Positions 42,546-50,538 of a DNA stretch of 64,000 nucleotides are shown one piece after another. Position numbers and translations under genes: made by a program. Below the pieces are notes generated by a model. That model worked only from the letters and a program-made list of their open reading frames with translations. It had not been told where the DNA came from and searched no databases. Position 1 is the first letter of the stretch; each line of letters begins with the position of its first letter. This DNA comes from Kineococcus rhizosphaerae (GTDB lineage Bacteria > Actinomycetota > Actinomycetes > Actinomycetales > Kineococcaceae): the NCBI RefSeq assembly GCF_003002055.1, contig NZ_PVZF01000009.1, positions 1 through 64,000 of the forward strand. Reading direction: 5' to 3'.

Positions 42546-43467
42546 AGTGGACCCACTTCTTCTGGCCGAGGAACTGGATCGCCGTGACGACCATGATGAA
42601 CACGAACAGCACCCAGGCGATGGCCGAGGCGAAGCCGAGCCGGAAGAACTGGAAACCGCTCTGGTACAGGTACATGACCAGCGTCGTCGTCGAGTTCCCG
42701 GGGCCGCCGCCGGTGAGGACGTAGGACTGCGTGAAGACCTGGAACGAGGAGATGAGCGTCAGGACGGTGGCGAAGAAGATGCTGGGCGACAGCAGCGGCA
42801 GGACCACGCTGAAGAACCGGCGGACCGTTCCCGCCCCGTCGATCTCGGCGGCCTCGACCAGGTGCTGCGGGACGGCGTCCAGCGCCGCGGAGAACACCAG
42901 CAGGTTGTAGCCGAACCCCTGCCAGACCGACAGCAGCACGACGGCGGGCATCGCCCACGACGACGAGCCGAGGAAGTTCGGGGCCCCCACGCCGAACAGG
43001 GACTTCATCGTGGAGTCGATGAGACCGTTCGGCGTCATGAGCAGCGAGAACACCACGGCGTTGCCGACCATGGGCGTGACGGCCGGGATGAAGAACAGCA
43101 CGCGGTAGAACCGCCGCCCCGCGACGCGCGGGGAGATCCAGACCGCCAGGCTCATCGAGACGACGACGTTGATCGGGACGTACAGGACCACGAACAGCAG
43201 CGTGTTGAGGATCGCCGTGCGGAACGTGTCGTCGGTGGTGAACAGCTCGACGTAGTTGCCGAACCCCGCGAAGGACGGCGAGCCCAGCACCGGCCAGTCG
43301 AAGAAGCTCATGACGAGCGAGGCGACCACCGGGAACAACGTGAAGGCCAGGAACCCCAGCGCCCCCGGGGTCAGGAACCCCAGGGCCGCCTTCCCGTCGC
43401 CCTTGCGGATCTCGGTCGTGCCCCGCCGCGTGCCCGCGGGGACGACCGTCGCTGCCGAGATCGCCAC
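42535..43467 (-). CDS. Sugar ABC transporter permease (MalF-type)
   Basis: A 310-residue permease with about six segments: FLAFTLFPVVASLVMSF, the NTLLFVVLYVPINVVVSMSLAVWI block, and the EAA loop VEAAEIDGAGTVRRFFSVVLPLLSP. It pairs with the MalG-type subunit and lies 19 bases after the binding-protein gene, the usual order for CUT1 importers. Confidence 0.93.
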   Translation of the reverse strand: MAISAATVVPAGTRRGTTEIRKGDGKAALGFLTPGALGFLAFTLFPVVASLVMSFFDWPVLGSPSFAGFGNYVELFTTDDTFRTAILNTLLFVVLYVPINVVVSMSLAVWISPRVAGRRFYRVLFFIPAVTPMVGNAVVFSLLMTPNGLIDSTMKSLFGVGAPNFLGSSSWAMPAVVLLSVWQGFGYNLLVFSAALDAVPQHLVEAAEIDGAGTVRRFFSVVLPLLSPSIFFATVLTLISSFQVFTQSYVLTGGGPGNSTTTLVMYLYQSGFQFFRLGFASAIAWVLFVFIMVVTAIQFLGQKKWVHYDQ

Positions 43468-43486
43468 CAGAACCCCTCTCCCCGGC

Positions 43487-44761
43487 CTACTTCGACTTGT
43501 CCTGGGCCTGGACCCGGGTCAGGAGGTCGTCGACGCTGCCGTCGCCGTTGAACGCCGGCACCGCGTACCGCGAGTACGTGTCGTTGACCTGCGTCCACGT
43601 GGCCGTCGTCTTGTAGGGGATGGAGTTCTCGATGGAGTAGTCCATGACCGTCTTGGCGTCGCCGAGGTCGTTGCCGTCGTACCAGGACTGCTGCTGGGCC
43701 ACCCGGGCCGGGAACGCCCGGCCCTGCTGACCCAGGTAGGACTCGGCATCCGTGCCGGTGAGGACGGCGACCGCCTTGGCCGCCCGGTCGGGGTCCTTGG
43801 CGGACTTCGACACGCCGAACCCCGAACCGGCCGTCATGGTCTTCGACCCCGAGGACCCCGCGGGCATCGGCGCGATGCCGACCTCGAACTTGGCGGTGGC
43901 CTTGGCGTTGATGAGGCTCCACGGACCGTCGATGCACATCATCGCGTTGCCGGACTGGAACTGGTTGGTGGCCGCCGCGCTGGACGTGGCGCTCGGCAGC
44001 GGGGCGGCGACCTTCTCGGTCGACACGAGCCCGCGGTACCAGGTCAGGACCTTGCGCCAGTCGTCGTTGTCGACGTCGAGCTTCCCGGAATCGTCGACGG
44101 CGGCCTTGCCCGTCTCCGACAGCACCCAGGGCAGCACTCCGTCGATGGAGGAGCTGGCGAAGTAGCCGTACTTGCCGTCCGTGGTCAGGGCCTTGGCCGC
44201 CGTCATGAAGTCGGCGGTGGTCCACCCCTGCGCGGGCAGCGGCAGCCCGGCGGCCTGGAACGCGGTCTTGTTGTAGAAGATCATGTACGGACCGAAGTCG
44301 TAGGGCAGGGCGACGACCTTGCCGTCGACCTTCAGGCCGTCGTAGATGCTGGATTCGAACGTGTCGTCGGCGATGCCGAGGGAGGAGAGCTTGTCGTCCA
44401 GGGGGACGAGGAGCTCGGCGAACTGCGGCGCGCGCAGCGACTGCATGCCCACCAGGTCCGCGGAGGCACCGCTGGCGGCCTGGGAGGTGAGCTTGGTCCA
44501 GTAGTCGTTCCACGCGGCGGTCTGGAACGTCACCTTCGTGGTGGAGTCGGCCTTCGTCACCATCTCGGCGACGTGCTTCCAGGCGTCGACCTCGGCGGTG
44601 GAGCCCGACCACATGAACCACGTGAGGTCGCCGTCGCCGCCGGAGGACGAGGAACCGCCGGAGTTGCCCCCGCACGCGGCGAGGGCGGCCAGTGCGCCGG
44701 CACCACCGGCGTAGGAGAGCAGGGACCTGCGCGACAAACCCTTCGGGAACTGCACGGACAT
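43487..44761 (-). CDS. Sugar ABC transporter substrate-binding lipoprotein
   Basis: A 424-residue solute-binding protein of the CUT1 family. The signal has twin arginines (LSRRSLLSYAGG) and a lipobox LAAC, then a Gly/Ser linker, giving a membrane-anchored extracellular lipoprotein. The mature part has LTWFMWSGSTAEVDAWKHVAE and YDFGPYMIFYNKTAFQAAGLPLP. GGAGG lies eight bases before the ATG at 44761; an in-frame ATG upstream (44776) is less likely. First gene of the fucose operon; the ligand is inferred from context. Confidence 0.92.
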   Translation of the reverse strand: MSVQFPKGLSRRSLLSYAGGAGALAALAACGGNSGGSSSSGGDGDLTWFMWSGSTAEVDAWKHVAEMVTKADSTTKVTFQTAAWNDYWTKLTSQAASGASADLVGMQSLRAPQFAELLVPLDDKLSSLGIADDTFESSIYDGLKVDGKVVALPYDFGPYMIFYNKTAFQAAGLPLPAQGWTTADFMTAAKALTTDGKYGYFASSSIDGVLPWVLSETGKAAVDDSGKLDVDNDDWRKVLTWYRGLVSTEKVAAPLPSATSSAAATNQFQSGNAMMCIDGPWSLINAKATAKFEVGIAPMPAGSSGSKTMTAGSGFGVSKSAKDPDRAAKAVAVLTGTDAESYLGQQGRAFPARVAQQQSWYDGNDLGDAKTVMDYSIENSIPYKTTATWTQVNDTYSRYAVPAFNGDGSVDDLLTRVQAQDKSK

Positions 44762-44838
44762 CGGGGCGGCCTCCATGACGTCGATGTCACCGCGGCGGGC
44801 CCTGCTGGCCGAGCCGCTCGAAGCGCCGAGGCAGACCT

Positions 44839-44851
44839 CGGATGTCTGAAG
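44839..44851. promoter_or_regulatory. Operator-like repeat TCGGATGTCTGAA
   Basis: Shares TCGGATGTCT with the copy at 44912-44924, in the promoter region of the fucose operon. It lies downstream of a TTGACA box on the minus strand. Likely bound by the FadR-family regulator. Confidence 0.5.
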
Positions 44852-44872
44852 GGTGGACCTGCCGCAGAGTCG

Positions 44873-44878
44873 TGTCAA
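44873..44878 (-). promoter_or_regulatory. -35-like TTGACA of the fucose operon
   Basis: A perfect TTGACA on the minus strand, about 110 bases before the binding-protein start, lying between the two operator-like repeats. No good -10 is found 16-19 bases downstream (CACCCT is the nearest), so the assignment is tentative. Confidence 0.35.
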
Positions 44879-44911
44879 GGACACTCCGAACGGCGTTTCT
44901 CAGCCTTTTCA

Positions 44912-44924
44912 TCGGATGTCTAGA
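44912..44924. promoter_or_regulatory. Operator-like repeat TCGGATGTCTAGA
   Basis: Contains the near-palindrome CATCGGATG and repeats the core of 44839-44851 at a 73-base distance. It overlaps the last codons of the YdcF gene. Confidence 0.5.
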
Positions 44925-45507
44925 GCGGGAGGCGTAGCCACAGCGAGCGTCCCACGTCGTACAGCACCGTCAGCGCCTTCAGGTCCCACCGCTCCCCGAA
45001 CCGGTAGTCGGCGGCCCGGACCAGCCGCGCGGCTAGGTCCGGGCGCTGGCGCGCCAGGTAGCGGCGGGCCCGCAGCGCGTGCACGGGCGAGGAGGCGATC
45101 GCCACGCGCCGCGCGCCGTCGAGCCGGGCCAGGGTGAACTCGACGTTCTCCCACGTCGTGCTCGCCTCCTCCTCCGTGCGCACCCGGTCCGCCGGCACCC
45201 CGAGCCCCTCGACGGCGTGGCGGGCCATGACGGCCGCCTCGCTGGGCAGACCGTCGCGGGCGTAGCCGGAGAACACCAGCACCGCCCGCCCGGGGGTGCG
45301 GACCGCGATCCGCGTCCGCCAGCGCTGCATGCGGCTCACCGAGCCGTCGGGCCGCGGGGGGCAGCCCAGCACCACCACGACGTCGGGCTCGCCGGCCCGG
45401 TGCCCGCGCGCGAACCCCCGGCGCGAGGCGAGGGCGTGGGCGGCCTCCACCCCCAGGAAGGTCCCCGCCGCGAGCGCGAGGAGGGTCCGGGACCGGGCGG
45501 GAGGCAC
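44920..45507 (-). CDS. YdcF/SanA-family membrane protein (DUF218)
   Basis: A 195-residue protein with one N-terminal membrane segment (TLLALAAGTFLGVEAAHALA) and a DUF218 domain: DVVVVLGCPPRPDGSVS, AVLVFSGYARDGLPSEAAVMARHAVEGLGVPADRVRTEEEASTTWENVEFT, VAIASSPVHALRARRYLA. SanA/YdcF proteins affect envelope integrity; their reaction is not established. The GTG at 45507 is preferred over 45567 because CATGCT lies six bases before it and the membrane segment follows directly. Confidence 0.82.
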   Translation of the reverse strand: MPPARSRTLLALAAGTFLGVEAAHALASRRGFARGHRAGEPDVVVVLGCPPRPDGSVSRMQRWRTRIAVRTPGRAVLVFSGYARDGLPSEAAVMARHAVEGLGVPADRVRTEEEASTTWENVEFTLARLDGARRVAIASSPVHALRARRYLARQRPDLAARLVRAADYRFGERWDLKALTVLYDVGRSLWLRLPL

Positions 45508-45648
45508 CGGACCAGCATGCCCTCGCCCCGGCCGGGCGCGGCGGCGGGTAGCGCTACCCGCCGACACTCCGGGGTGTTACCGGAGCCGGTGCCGTCGACG
45601 CCCCGTGCCAAGCTGGAGCGGCCCAGCAGATCCCCGAGAAGGCCGGTC

Positions 45649-46866
45649 ATGGAACTCGAGCAGTCGGACAAACTCGCCAACGTCCTCTACGACGTGCGCG
45701 GCCCCGCCCTCCGGCGGGCCCAGCAGCTCGAGGAGGCCGGGCACCGCATCCTGAAGCTGAACATCGGCAACCCCGCCCCCTTCGGCTTCGAGGCCCCCGA
45801 CGAGCTGCTGCAGGACATGATCGCCAACCTGCCCGTCGCGCAGGGCTACAGCGACTCCAAGGGCATCCCGTCCGCCCGCCGCGCGGTCGTGCAGTCCAGC
45901 CAGCTCAAGGGCGTGCCCGACGTCGACGTCGCCGACGTCTACATGGGCAACGGCGTCAGCGAGCTCATCGTCATGGCCGTGCAGGCGCTGCTCAACGACG
46001 GGGACGAGGTGCTGGTCCCCGCGCCGGACTACCCGCTGTGGACGGCCGCCGTCAGCCTGGCCGGCGGCCGGGCCGTGCACTACCTGTGCGACGAGTCCCA
46101 GGGGTGGGAACCGGACCTGGACCACCTGCGCGCACAGGTCTCCCCGCGCACCAAGGCCATGGTCGTCATCAACCCGAACAACCCCACGGGCGCCGTCTAC
46201 GGGACGCAGGTGCTCGAGGGGATGCTGCAGGTCGCCCGCGAGCACGGGCTGCTCGTCCTGTCCGACGAGATCTACGACAAGATCCTCTACGACGGGGCGA
46301 CCCACGTCTCGACGGCGTCGCTGGCCCCCGACCTGCTGTGCATCACGTTCAACGGGCTGTCGAAGGCCTACCGCGTCGCCGGGTTCCGGTCCGGGTGGAT
46401 GTACCTGTCCGGCCCCAAGTCGCACGCGACCGGTTTCATCGAGGGCCTGGACCTGCTGGCCAACATGCGGTTGTGCGCCAACGTCCCCGCCCAGCACGTC
46501 GTGCAGGCCGCCCTGTCCGGGCACCAGTCGATCGGGGACCTCGTGCTGCCCGGCGGCCGGCTGGCCGACCAGGCCCACCGGACGTGGGAGCTGCTCAACG
46601 CGATCCCCGGGGTCAGCTGCGTCAAACCGCGGGGGGCGCTGTACTGCTTCCCCCGCCTGGACCCCGAGGTGCACCGGGTCGAGGACGACTACCAGCTCAT
46701 CGTCGACCTGCTCGAGGAGCAGCACGTCCTCGTCGTGCAGGGCACCGGGTTCAACTGGCCCAGGCCCGACCACTTCCGCATCGTGACGCTGCCGCGCGTG
46801 GAGGACCTGGAGAACGCCGTGGGCCGGATCGGGGCGTTCCTGGGGGCCCGGACCGCCCGTGGCTGA
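45649..46866 (+). CDS. alaA: Alanine/glutamate-pyruvate-type aminotransferase
   Basis: A 405-residue fold-type I aminotransferase close to AlaA and the mycobacterial AspC-like enzymes: LNIGNPAPFGFEAP, YSDSKGIPSARRAVV, NPNNPTGAVYG, SDEIYDKILYDG and the PLP lysine in NGLSKAYRVAGFRSGW. It probably interconverts pyruvate/glutamate and alanine/2-oxoglutarate. GAGAAGG precedes the ATG. A perfect 23-bp hairpin begins two bases after its stop. Confidence 0.88.
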   Translation: MELEQSDKLANVLYDVRGPALRRAQQLEEAGHRILKLNIGNPAPFGFEAPDELLQDMIANLPVAQGYSDSKGIPSARRAVVQSSQLKGVPDVDVADVYMGNGVSELIVMAVQALLNDGDEVLVPAPDYPLWTAAVSLAGGRAVHYLCDESQGWEPDLDHLRAQVSPRTKAMVVINPNNPTGAVYGTQVLEGMLQVAREHGLLVLSDEIYDKILYDGATHVSTASLAPDLLCITFNGLSKAYRVAGFRSGWMYLSGPKSHATGFIEGLDLLANMRLCANVPAQHVVQAALSGHQSIGDLVLPGGRLADQAHRTWELLNAIPGVSCVKPRGALYCFPRLDPEVHRVEDDYQLIVDLLEEQHVLVVQGTGFNWPRPDHFRIVTLPRVEDLENAVGRIGAFLGARTARG

Positions 46867-46867
46867 C

Positions 46868-46920
46868 CGGCACGTTGACTCCCCGGTCCCTTTCACCGGG
46901 ACCGGGGAGTCAACGTGCCG
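46868..46920. terminator. Perfect 23-bp bidirectional terminator hairpin
   Basis: Two exact 23-base arms (46868-46890 and 46898-46920) flank a 7-base loop TTTCACC between convergent genes. The right arm includes the last codons and stop of the methyltransferase gene. Without a T tract, but the strongest hairpin in the window. Confidence 0.88.
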
Positions 46921-47653
46921 TCACCGGCCGGGCGCGGGTGGCCTCCACCACGAACTCGAGCCCGGGCCGGTCCGGGGCCTGCCCCACGTCCTGGACGGTG
47001 AAGCCGTTGCGGCGCAGGGACCCCTCGAGTTCGGGCAGGTCCCGGAACCGCAACGTCGACTCCGAGACGACGACCGTCCCGGCGAGGTCGAAGGTGTTGC
47101 GGAAGGTGACCAGGGCGCCGGTGACGTCGAGCAGCTCGAAGCGCTTGGTGACGTGACCGGTGCCCGGCACGTCGCGGTGCTGCGTGGCGGTCGACCAGTT
47201 CTCCCAGTCGCGCGCGGCCGGGCGCCGGGTCTCGAACACCAACCGGCCGCCGGGCCGCAACGCCCGGGCCACGCCGGCGAGCGCCGCGTCCCACCCGGTG
47301 TCGGTGGTGAAGACCTGGGCGACGTTCCCGGTCATGACCGCGAGGTCCGCCTCGAGGTCGGGTGCGAGGGCGGGCAGGTCGGCCGCCCCGGCCTGCAGCC
47401 ACCGGACCCGCGGCTCACGGTCGCGGGCGACGGCGAGGCTGGCGGCGGCGGGGTCGACCCCGACGACGTCGAGGCCGGCGCGGGCCAGGCGGGCGGCCAG
47501 CACCCCGGTGCCGCAGCCGACGTCGACGACGCGGCGGGCGCGGGGCTCGCGGGTGGCCCGGACCAGGTAGGGGTCGAGGTCGGGGCGCGCGGGGTCCTCG
47601 AACAGGTCGTGCAGGACCGCGAGCCGGGGGTCGGCGAAGAGCGCGTCGGGCAC
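46910..47653 (-). CDS. Class I SAM-dependent methyltransferase
   Basis: A 247-residue methyltransferase of the UbiE/Methyltransf_25 type: VVDVGCGTGVLAARLAR (motif I), VVGVDPAAASLAVAR (acidic ribose-binding loop), AVMTGNVAQVF and LRPGGRLVFETR. The RDWENWSTATQHRDVPGTGHV insert is like small-molecule methyltransferases of unknown substrate. GAGGAT upstream of the GTG at 47653 can serve as a ribosome site. The 3' end lies inside the terminator hairpin. Confidence 0.87.
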   Translation of the reverse strand: MPDALFADPRLAVLHDLFEDPARPDLDPYLVRATREPRARRVVDVGCGTGVLAARLARAGLDVVGVDPAAASLAVARDREPRVRWLQAGAADLPALAPDLEADLAVMTGNVAQVFTTDTGWDAALAGVARALRPGGRLVFETRRPAARDWENWSTATQHRDVPGTGHVTKRFELLDVTGALVTFRNTFDLAGTVVVSESTLRFRDLPELEGSLRRNGFTVQDVGQAPDRPGLEFVVEATRARPVTAR

Positions 47654-47717
47654 GTGCCGATCCTCACCCGGGACCGCTCGACGGGTCACGCGGGTTTGGC
47701 GTGTGGGACCGTGCGGG

Positions 47718-48080
47718 ATGGCCATCGCCCGGTTCAAGGACCTCTGCCTCGACGCGGCCGACCACCAGGCGCAGGCCGACTGGTGGTGCGCGGTGCTGGG
47801 CTACGTGCGCCGCGACCACGACGGGGAGGGCGACCGCGACCCCTCCTGGCCGGTGCCGATCGAGGATCCCTCCGGCGCCGGTCCGCTGATCTGGGTGAAC
47901 CCGGTCCCCGAGCCCAAGACGGTGAAGAACCGGATGCACGTCGACGTCGTCGGGGACCGGGACGCGCTGCTGGCAGCGGGGGCGACGCTCGTGCTGGCCC
48001 GCGGCGAGGACCGCCGGTGGGACGTCCTGGCCGACCCGGAGGGCAACGAGTTCTGCGCCTTCGACCCCTGCGAGGTCTGA
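47718..48080 (+). CDS. VOC-family protein (glyoxalase/bleomycin-resistance fold)
   Basis: A 120-residue protein with two beta-alpha-beta-beta-beta units: FKDLCLDAADHQAQADWWCAVLGY and NRMHVDVVGDRDALLAAGATLV, ending in DPEGNEFCAFDPCEV. This matches the actinobacterial glyoxalase_6 subgroup. Activity and substrate are unknown; many members are metal-dependent isomerases or binding proteins. Divergent from the methyltransferase gene. Confidence 0.85.
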   Translation: MAIARFKDLCLDAADHQAQADWWCAVLGYVRRDHDGEGDRDPSWPVPIEDPSGAGPLIWVNPVPEPKTVKNRMHVDVVGDRDALLAAGATLVLARGEDRRWDVLADPEGNEFCAFDPCEV

Positions 48081-48084
48081 GGGG

Positions 48085-48324
48085 TCAGCGCACGCCGGTG
48101 AGGAAGTCCGTCAGCGTGCGCGGCTGGACGTGGACGACGACGCGGCGCAGGTCCCCGTCGAGGTCGAAGGCGACGGCGACGTCGGGCACGTGGACGCCGT
48201 ACAGCTGCAGGTCGAGGGCCAGGGCCTCGCTGAGGAAGTCGCCGGGTTCGACCTCGAGGGCGTCGCGCCGGGCGCGGTCGTCCAGGGAGGACCACCACTG
48301 CTCGAGGGCTTGGGTCTGGGTCAC
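48085..48324 (-). CDS. Small hypothetical protein
   Basis: About 79 residues, soluble and acidic: MTQTQALEQWWSSLDDRARRDALEVEPGDFLSEALALDLQLYGVHVPDVAVAF in pieces, ending in VVVHVQPRTLTDFLTG. No family recognised. The GTG at 48324 is chosen as a natural N terminus, with 48351 as alternative. Convergent with the VOC gene four bases away. Confidence 0.6.
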   Translation of the reverse strand: MTQTQALEQWWSSLDDRARRDALEVEPGDFLSEALALDLQLYGVHVPDVAVAFDLDGDLRRVVVHVQPRTLTDFLTGVR

Positions 48325-48427
48325 GGGGGTTCCATCGCTGTGCGGGTGCACACGTTTCGGGGCTTCCCCCGTCCGGAGCAGGGCGCCCGGGGGTGCGCGC
48401 GCGCCGGTCCGGCGCTAGGCAGGGGGC

Positions 48428-48949
48428 ATGGACTCCAAGGACCTGCTGCTCGACCTCTACGGACGCATCCCGGACGCCGTGCACGCCGCGGTCGACGGCC
48501 TCGACGACGAGACGCTGGCGGCGCGGCTGGACCCGGGGGCCAACAGCATCGCGTGGCTGGTGTGGCACCTGGCGCGGGTGCAGGACGACCACGTCAGCGA
48601 GGTCGCGGGCACGGAGCAGACGTGGGTCGCGGACGGGTGGGCGCGGCGGTTCGCGCTGCCGTTCGCCGACGGCGAGACCGGGTACGGCTTCAGCGCCGAG
48701 CAGGTGGGGCAGGTGCGGGTGGGCGCGGACCTGCTGGCCGGCTACCTGGACGCGGTGCACCAGCGGACGACCGGGTACCTGGCGGGGCTCAGCGCGGCCG
48801 ACCTGGACCGGGTCGTGGACGTGCGGTGGGACCCACCGGTCACCCTGGGGGTCCGGCTGGTCAGCGTCGCCGACGACGACCTGGAGCACGCGGCGCAGGC
48901 GGCCTACGTGCGGGGGGTCCTGGAGCGGACCGCGGCCGCGCGGGACTGA
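48428..48949 (+). CDS. DinB-family protein (DUF664)
   Basis: A 173-residue four-helix protein: SNSIAW-like GANSIAWLVWHLARVQDDHVSEVAG with the first metal His, and a later helix VRLVSVADDDLEHAAQAAYVRG. DinB-like proteins are metal-dependent and often thiol-S-transferases such as mycothiol enzymes. The final His is present (DLEHAAQ). TAGGCA lies six bases before the ATG. Confidence 0.85.
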   Translation: MDSKDLLLDLYGRIPDAVHAAVDGLDDETLAARLDPGANSIAWLVWHLARVQDDHVSEVAGTEQTWVADGWARRFALPFADGETGYGFSAEQVGQVRVGADLLAGYLDAVHQRTTGYLAGLSAADLDRVVDVRWDPPVTLGVRLVSVADDDLEHAAQAAYVRGVLERTAAARD

Positions 48950-48964
48950 CCGGGGCCGGACGCA

Positions 48965-49001
48965 GGACGACCCCCGTCCCACGAGGGGGCGGGGGTCGTC
49001 C
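48965..49001. terminator. Bidirectional hairpin between dinB-like and cspA genes
   Basis: GGACGACCCCCG and its complement form a perfect 12-bp stem around a 13-base loop, between the convergent DinB-like gene and cspA. It can serve both transcripts. Confidence 0.75.
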
Positions 49002-49024
49002 CGGCGTTCGTCAGATCGCGAGGA

Positions 49025-49228
49025 TCAGAGACGGACGACGTTGGCAGCCTGGGGGCCCTTGGCGCCCTGGGTCACCTCGAACTCGACGGTGTCGTTCTCC
49101 TCGAGGTTGCGGTACCCGTTGCCGGAGATCGCGGAGTAGTGGACGAAGACGTCCGGTCCACCGTCGGTGGGGGCGATGAAGCCGAAGCCCTTCTCACCGT
49201 TGAACCACTTGACAGTTCCCTGAGCCAT
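49025..49228 (-). CDS. cspA: Major cold-shock protein
   Basis: A 67-residue single-domain cold-shock protein: [17 protein letters not shown] with RNP1, VFVHYSAI (RNP2) and [20 protein letters not shown]. It binds single-stranded nucleic acid and melts RNA structure. GAGGAGG precedes the ATG. A TAGGTT -10 element at 49365-49370 would give a leader of about 130 bases, as in cold-regulated csp genes. Confidence 0.95.
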   Translation of the reverse strand: MAQGTVKWFNGEKGFGFIAPTDGGPDVFVHYSAISGNGYRNLEENDTVEFEVTQGAKGPQAANVVRL

Positions 49229-49358
49229 GAGGCCTCCTCGGGTCTTGCGCCCCGCCATGAAGCGGGACTCGCCGCCGAGGGAGCTGACCTTTGTGGTCGG
49301 CGTGCGTGCCCCTCGGTGATCCCCCGGGCGCTACAAGCACGACGAGAAACTGCGACTG
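49229..49358 (-). promoter_or_regulatory. Long structured 5' leader of cspA
   Basis: About 130 bases between the presumed start site and the ATG. It contains a CCGAGGG/CCCTCGG stem (49275-49316) enclosing a smaller GACC/GGTC hairpin. Such leaders tune csp mRNA stability and translation with temperature; this role is inferred. Confidence 0.45.
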
Positions 49359-49364
49359 GCACAA

Positions 49365-49370
49365 AACCTA
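49365..49370 (-). promoter_or_regulatory. -10 element TAGGTT of cspA
   Basis: Minus-strand TAGGTT in an A/T-richer patch after the desaturase stop codon. No clear -35 hexamer. Confidence 0.4.
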
Positions 49371-49396
49371 GCACGGATCCGACCCGTTGTGGCTAG

Positions 49397-50482
49397 TCAG
49401 CTCGCACGCAGTTGCGAGACCAGCGGACAGCGGAACGGGTCGCGGGCGGCCAGCCCCACCTCGTTGAGGTAGCGCACGATGTCCGCGAAGGCCCGCGGCA
49501 ACGACGTCTCGGTGTACGAGATGCCGTGCTCGGCGCAGAAGCGGAGCACGAAGGGGCGCGCCGCACGCAGGTTCGGGCGCGGCATGGAGGGGAACAGGTG
49601 GTGCTCGACCTGGTGGTTCAGCCCGCCCATGAACAGGTCCACGAACCAGCCGCCGGAGATGTTGCGCGAGGTCAGGACCTGCCGGCGGATGAAGTCGACC
49701 TTCGTCTCGCGCGCCACGATCGGCATCCCGACGTGGTTGGGGGCGAACGCCCCACCCATCGACAGGCCGAACGCGGCCATGTGCACCCCGAAGAAGGCGG
49801 CGCCGCGGCCCGGGCCGAGCAGCAGCACGAGCGCGGCGGCGTAGACGGCCCAGTGCACGACGATCAGGGAGGTGTCGACCCAGCGCCGCTTGCCGGCGCG
49901 GCCGCGCACCATCGTGCGCACCGAGTCCACGTGCAGGTTCAGGCCCGCCAGCAGGAGCAGCGGGTAGAACCACCAGCCCTGCTTCTGCGTCGCCCACCGC
50001 AGCGCGCCCCGACGGCCCGCTGCGGCCTCCTCGTGGAAGGAGACGACGTCGGACTCGATGTCGCTGTCGGTGCCCCGCTGGTTCGGCGCCTGGTGGTGCT
50101 TGTTGTGCTTGCCCATCCACCAGCCGTAGCTGAGACCCGTCAGCAGCGCCGCGAAGATCCGCGCGGCCCACTCGTTGCTCCGGTGCGTGGCGAAGATCTG
50201 CCGGTGCGCCCCGTCGTGCCCCAGGAAGGCGAACTGGGTCAGCACCAGCGCCAGGGGCGCGGCCGTCAGCAGCACGAGCCAGGAGTCGCGCAGCAGGAAG
50301 GCCCCGGCCAGGACCGCCGCGAAGGCGAGGGTCGTGACTGCGATGCGGACCCAGTAGTGCCCCGTGCGGCGGCGCATGAGCCCCGCCTCCTGGACGGCCG
50401 CCGTCAGAGCGGCGTAGGGGGTGGTCCTGCGGGCCCGGGCGGGGGCGACCCCGGGTTCGGGGTGGGTGGGGGTCGTCGTCAC
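49397..50482 (-). CDS. Membrane fatty-acid (acyl-CoA/acyl-lipid) desaturase
   Basis: A 361-residue di-iron desaturase with the three histidine boxes: HDGAHRQ, HNKHHQ and NHQVEHHLFP, and four hydrophobic segments. The QVEHHLFP box marks the linoleoyl-CoA/DesA3-like group. It introduces double bases into membrane fatty acids, raising fluidity; location next to cspA fits a cold response but this is inference. GAGGAG precedes the ATG, and an inverted repeat lies 31 bases upstream. Confidence 0.92.
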   Translation of the reverse strand: MTTTPTHPEPGVAPARARRTTPYAALTAAVQEAGLMRRRTGHYWVRIAVTTLAFAAVLAGAFLLRDSWLVLLTAAPLALVLTQFAFLGHDGAHRQIFATHRSNEWAARIFAALLTGLSYGWWMGKHNKHHQAPNQRGTDSDIESDVVSFHEEAAAGRRGALRWATQKQGWWFYPLLLLAGLNLHVDSVRTMVRGRAGKRRWVDTSLIVVHWAVYAAALVLLLGPGRGAAFFGVHMAAFGLSMGGAFAPNHVGMPIVARETKVDFIRRQVLTSRNISGGWFVDLFMGGLNHQVEHHLFPSMPRPNLRAARPFVLRFCAEHGISYTETSLPRAFADIVRYLNEVGLAARDPFRCPLVSQLRAS

Positions 50483-50512
50483 GGGTCTCCTCGGACGGGT
50501 CTGGGGGCGGGT

Positions 50513-50538
50513 GGTGACCGGCCGGTCGGGCGGTCACC
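50513..50538. promoter_or_regulatory. Inverted repeat upstream of the desaturase
   Basis: GGTGACCG and CGGTCACC arms separated by ten bases, the size of a TetR-type operator. It lies 31 bases before the desaturase start in the 258-base divergent gap. The rest of that gap shows a TAGTCT element (50664-50669) that may serve the helicase-like gene. Confidence 0.5.

Noticed and set aside
44850-44878. Classical -35/-10 promoter for the fucose operon
   Set aside because: TTGACA is perfect but the best hexamer at normal spacing is CACCCT, so the pair was not called as a confirmed promoter.
44776-44884. Earlier in-frame starts for the sugar-binding lipoprotein
   Set aside because: They would add residues before the twin-Arg signal peptide; ATG 44761 has GGAGG at good spacing.
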